Assembly: GCA_019635965.1 (NCBI GenBank)
Contig: JAHBYK010000012.1
Location: 1-43,242, forward strand
Length of the DNA: 43,242 bases
Origin: Parvibaculum sp.
GTDB taxonomy: Bacteria > Pseudomonadota > Alphaproteobacteria > Parvibaculales > Parvibaculaceae
Reading direction: 5' to 3'
Part shown: positions 41,274 through 43,242 of the stretch, one piece after another
Position numbering within the stretch: position 1 is the stretch's first letter
Layout: each line of letters opens with the position of its first letter
Notes under the pieces: generated by a model
What the model saw: the letters and a program-made list of their open reading frames with translations, nothing else
Told to the model about the DNA's origin: nothing
Database searches by the model: none
Program-made: the position numbers and the translations under genes

Positions 41274-42932
41274 ATGTATCGTTACGACGAATTCGACCAG
41301 CAGATCGTCAATGAGCGCGTGGCGCAGTTTCGCGGCCAGGTCGCGCGGCGCCTGTCGGGCGAGCTGACGGAAGACGAATTCAAGCCGCTTCGCCTGATGA
41401 ACGGCGTCTACCTCCAGCTTCATGCCTATATGCTGCGCATCGCCATTCCCTATGGCACGCTGTCCTCGCGCCAGCTCCGCATGCTAGCACATCTCGGACG
41501 GAAATATGACCGCGGCTATGGTCATTTCACCACCCGCCAGAACCTGCAATTCAACTGGCCGGCGCTGAAGGACATGCCGGACCTGCTCGCCGAGCTGGCG
41601 ACCGTCGAGATGCATGCGATCCAGACATCGGGCAACTGCATCCGCAATGTGACCTCCGACCAGTATGCGGGCGCGGCGAAGAACGAAATCGAGGATCCGC
41701 GCATCGTTTCGGAGATCATCCGGCAGTGGTCCACCTTCCACCCGGAATTCTCGTTCCTGCCGCGCAAGTTCAAGATTGCGGTTTCCGGCACGCCGGACGA
41801 CCGCGCCGCGATCCGCGTGCACGATATCGGCATCCAGATCGTGCAGGACGCCAAGGGTAATATCGGCTACGAGGTCTATGTCGGCGGCGGGCTTGGCCGT
41901 ACGCCGATGATCGGCAAGAAACTGACCGATTTCGTGCCGAAGGAAGACCTGCTCGCCTATCTCGAAGCCGTCATGCGCGTCTACAACATGTATGGACGGC
42001 GCGACAACATGTACAAGTCGCGCATCAAGATTCTCGTGCATGAGATCGGCGCGGAAGAAATGAAGCGTCAGGTCGATGCGGAATTCGCCGAACTGAAAAA
42101 GGCAGGCACACTGCATCTGCCGCTGGAAGAAGTGGCCCGCATTGAGGCTTATTTCCGCCCGCCCGCCTTTGAGGATCTGCCGAACGAAAGCACCGAACTC
42201 AACAAGGCTGTGCTTGCGGACCCCGATTTCGCCAACTGGGTGAAGTCGAACATCGCCGAGCACAAGGTGCCGGGCTATGCCATCGTCAATATCTCGCTGA
42301 AGCCCATCGGCGGTGTGCCGGGCGACTGCACATCGGACCAGATGGATGCGGTGGCGGATATTGCCGAGAAATACAGCTTCGACGAATTGCGCGTGACGCA
42401 TGAGCAGAACCTGACCCTCGCCCATGTGCGCAAGAAGGATCTCCATGCCGTTTACGAGGCGCTGAAGAAGCACGATCTCGCCACGGCGAACATCAACCTC
42501 ATCACGGATCAGATCGCCTGCCCCGGCCTCGACTATTGCGCGCTCGCCAATGCGCGGTCGATCCCGATTGCACAGCGCATTTCCGAACGCTTTGCCGATA
42601 TTGCGCGCCAGCACGAGATCGGCGAACTGAAGATCAACAATTCGGGCTGCATCAATGCCTGCGGCCACCACCATGTCGGCCATATCGGCATTCTGGGTGT
42701 CGACAAGAAAGGCGTCGAATATTACCAGGTGACGCTCGGCGGCGCGGCGGATGAAAAGACCGCGATCGGCGAAATCGTCGGCCCCGCCTTCACCGAAGGC
42801 GAGATCGTGGATGCGATCGAGAAGATCGTGAACACCTATCTTGGCATTCGCACCGAAGGCGAACGCTTCATCGACACCTATCGCCGCGTCGGTATCGAGC
42901 CGTTCAAGGAGAACCTCTATGCAGCTCATTAA
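41274..42932 (+). CDS. cysI: Sulfite reductase hemoprotein (nitrite/sulfite reductase)
   Basis: This 552-residue siroheme protein reduces sulfite to sulfide by six electrons. The siroheme and [4Fe-4S] cysteines are C416 and C422 (ACPGLDYCALAN) and C459 and C463 (NNSGCINACGHHHVGHIG). The duplicated ferredoxin-reductase-like repeats begin at RIAIPYGTLSSRQLRML and VNISLKPIGGVPGDCTSDQM. The DUF2849 and DUF934 neighbours and the phosphoadenosine-type pathway point to assimilatory sulfite reduction rather than nitrite. No flavoprotein CysJ is seen in the window. It overlaps the DUF934 gene by 14 bases. Confidence 0.93.
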   Translation: MYRYDEFDQQIVNERVAQFRGQVARRLSGELTEDEFKPLRLMNGVYLQLHAYMLRIAIPYGTLSSRQLRMLAHLGRKYDRGYGHFTTRQNLQFNWPALKDMPDLLAELATVEMHAIQTSGNCIRNVTSDQYAGAAKNEIEDPRIVSEIIRQWSTFHPEFSFLPRKFKIAVSGTPDDRAAIRVHDIGIQIVQDAKGNIGYEVYVGGGLGRTPMIGKKLTDFVPKEDLLAYLEAVMRVYNMYGRRDNMYKSRIKILVHEIGAEEMKRQVDAEFAELKKAGTLHLPLEEVARIEAYFRPPAFEDLPNESTELNKAVLADPDFANWVKSNIAEHKVPGYAIVNISLKPIGGVPGDCTSDQMDAVADIAEKYSFDELRVTHEQNLTLAHVRKKDLHAVYEALKKHDLATANINLITDQIACPGLDYCALANARSIPIAQRISERFADIARQHEIGELKINNSGCINACGHHHVGHIGILGVDKKGVEYYQVTLGGAADEKTAIGEIVGPAFTEGEIVDAIEKIVNTYLGIRTEGERFIDTYRRVGIEPFKENLYAAH

Positions 42933-43242
42933 GAACGGCAGCTTCATCGAAGATCAGTTCGTGACCGTCGGCGACGACGAGGCGCTGCCGGAAGGCGCGG
43001 CGATCGTCTCTCTCGAACGCTGGCAGGCGGAGCGCGAGACGCTTCGCGCGCGCAATGCGCCGGTCGGGGTGCGCCTGAAAAGCGGTCAGGAGCCCTCGGT
43101 GATCGCACAGGATCTCGACAAGCTCGCCGTTGTGGCGCTGGAATTTCCTGCCTATCGCAATGGCCGCGCCTATTCCTATGCGCGGCTCCTGCGCGAGCGT
43201 TATGGATTCAAGGGCGAGGTGCGGGCGGTGGGCAATGTGCTC
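42919..43242 (+). CDS. DUF934 family protein (partial, right edge)
   Basis: The first 108 codons of a DUF934 protein are present, ATG at 42919, in another frame than the cysI end. It reads MQLIKNGSFIEDQFVTVGDD, then RLKSGQEPSVIAQDLDKLAV, VALEFPAYRNGRAYSYARLL, RERYGFKGEVRAVGNVL. The GRAYSYARLLRERYGFKGE segment is the family mark. DUF934 genes usually sit between cysI and cysH, so cysH is expected beyond the right edge. Function is not established. Confidence 0.9.
   Translation, partial: MQLIKNGSFIEDQFVTVGDDEALPEGAAIVSLERWQAERETLRARNAPVGVRLKSGQEPSVIAQDLDKLAVVALEFPAYRNGRAYSYARLLRERYGFKGEVRAVGNVL

Overview
The window is a gene-dense, GC-rich chromosomal segment from an alphaproteobacterium. Supporting features are the petA-petB order of the cytochrome bc1 operon, the DUF1285 / CoA-pyrophosphatase / CCA-transferase block, the DUF2849-cysI-DUF934 sulfite-reduction operon, alphaproteobacterial single-domain response regulators, and a few TTAA-N7-TCAA sites that resemble CtrA boxes. 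A Parvibaculum-like or other Hyphomicrobiales-related genome is my best guess, but genus is not proven by what I can see. No phage, IS element, CRISPR array, rRNA or tRNA gene was recognised.

Layout. 1-1092 (minus): 5' part of petB and complete petA. 1357-3225 (plus): trmL, hemF and a YbaK-type deacylase, convergent with hemN (minus); two MITE/REP-like inverted-repeat elements flank hemN. 4985-8909 (minus): lipoprotein, cca, CoA-pyrophosphatase Nudix, a higBA-type toxin-antitoxin pair, and a DUF1285 gene. 9073-15959 (plus): a MoxR / DUF58 / BatA-DUF4159 / VWA-GATase-like membrane operon. 16009-18745: a Zur-like box overlapping a TATAAT hexamer, an unrecorded 43-residue membrane ORF, then znuC-znuB-znuA. 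18862-21425: GNAT acetyltransferase (minus), SDR dehydrogenase (plus) with a strong terminator, and a second toxin-antitoxin pair (minus). 21468-25010: LysR regulator divergent from wrbA, pirin and glutathionyl-hydroquinone reductase, a quinone-detoxification module. 25014-25940 (minus): small periplasmic protein and a Nudix hydrolase. 26077-29523 (plus): a flagellin-like protein without a usual flagellin N-terminus, a methyltransferase, and a receiver-Hpt-receiver phosphorelay operon. 29595-32585: a DIPP-like Nudix gene convergent with a Pit phosphate transporter, then DUF2177 and YcgN-like genes. 32786-36700 (plus): class A penicillin-binding protein and an ABC-F (Uup-like) ATPase. 36857-40676 (plus): split DUF1214/DUF1254 pair and a NitT/TauT-type ABC transporter. 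40888 to the end (plus): DUF2849, cysI and the start of DUF934.

Functionally the window is mostly core and envelope housekeeping (respiration, heme, tRNA maturation, peptidoglycan, zinc, phosphate and sulfur supply). The best candidates for undescribed biology are the Zur-controlled small membrane protein coupled to ZnuC, the flagellin-like protein beside a receiver-Hpt-receiver relay whose two receivers share a C-terminal tail, the higBA operator made of two tandem palindromes that creates a five-codon leader ORF, and the four-gene MoxR membrane operon.
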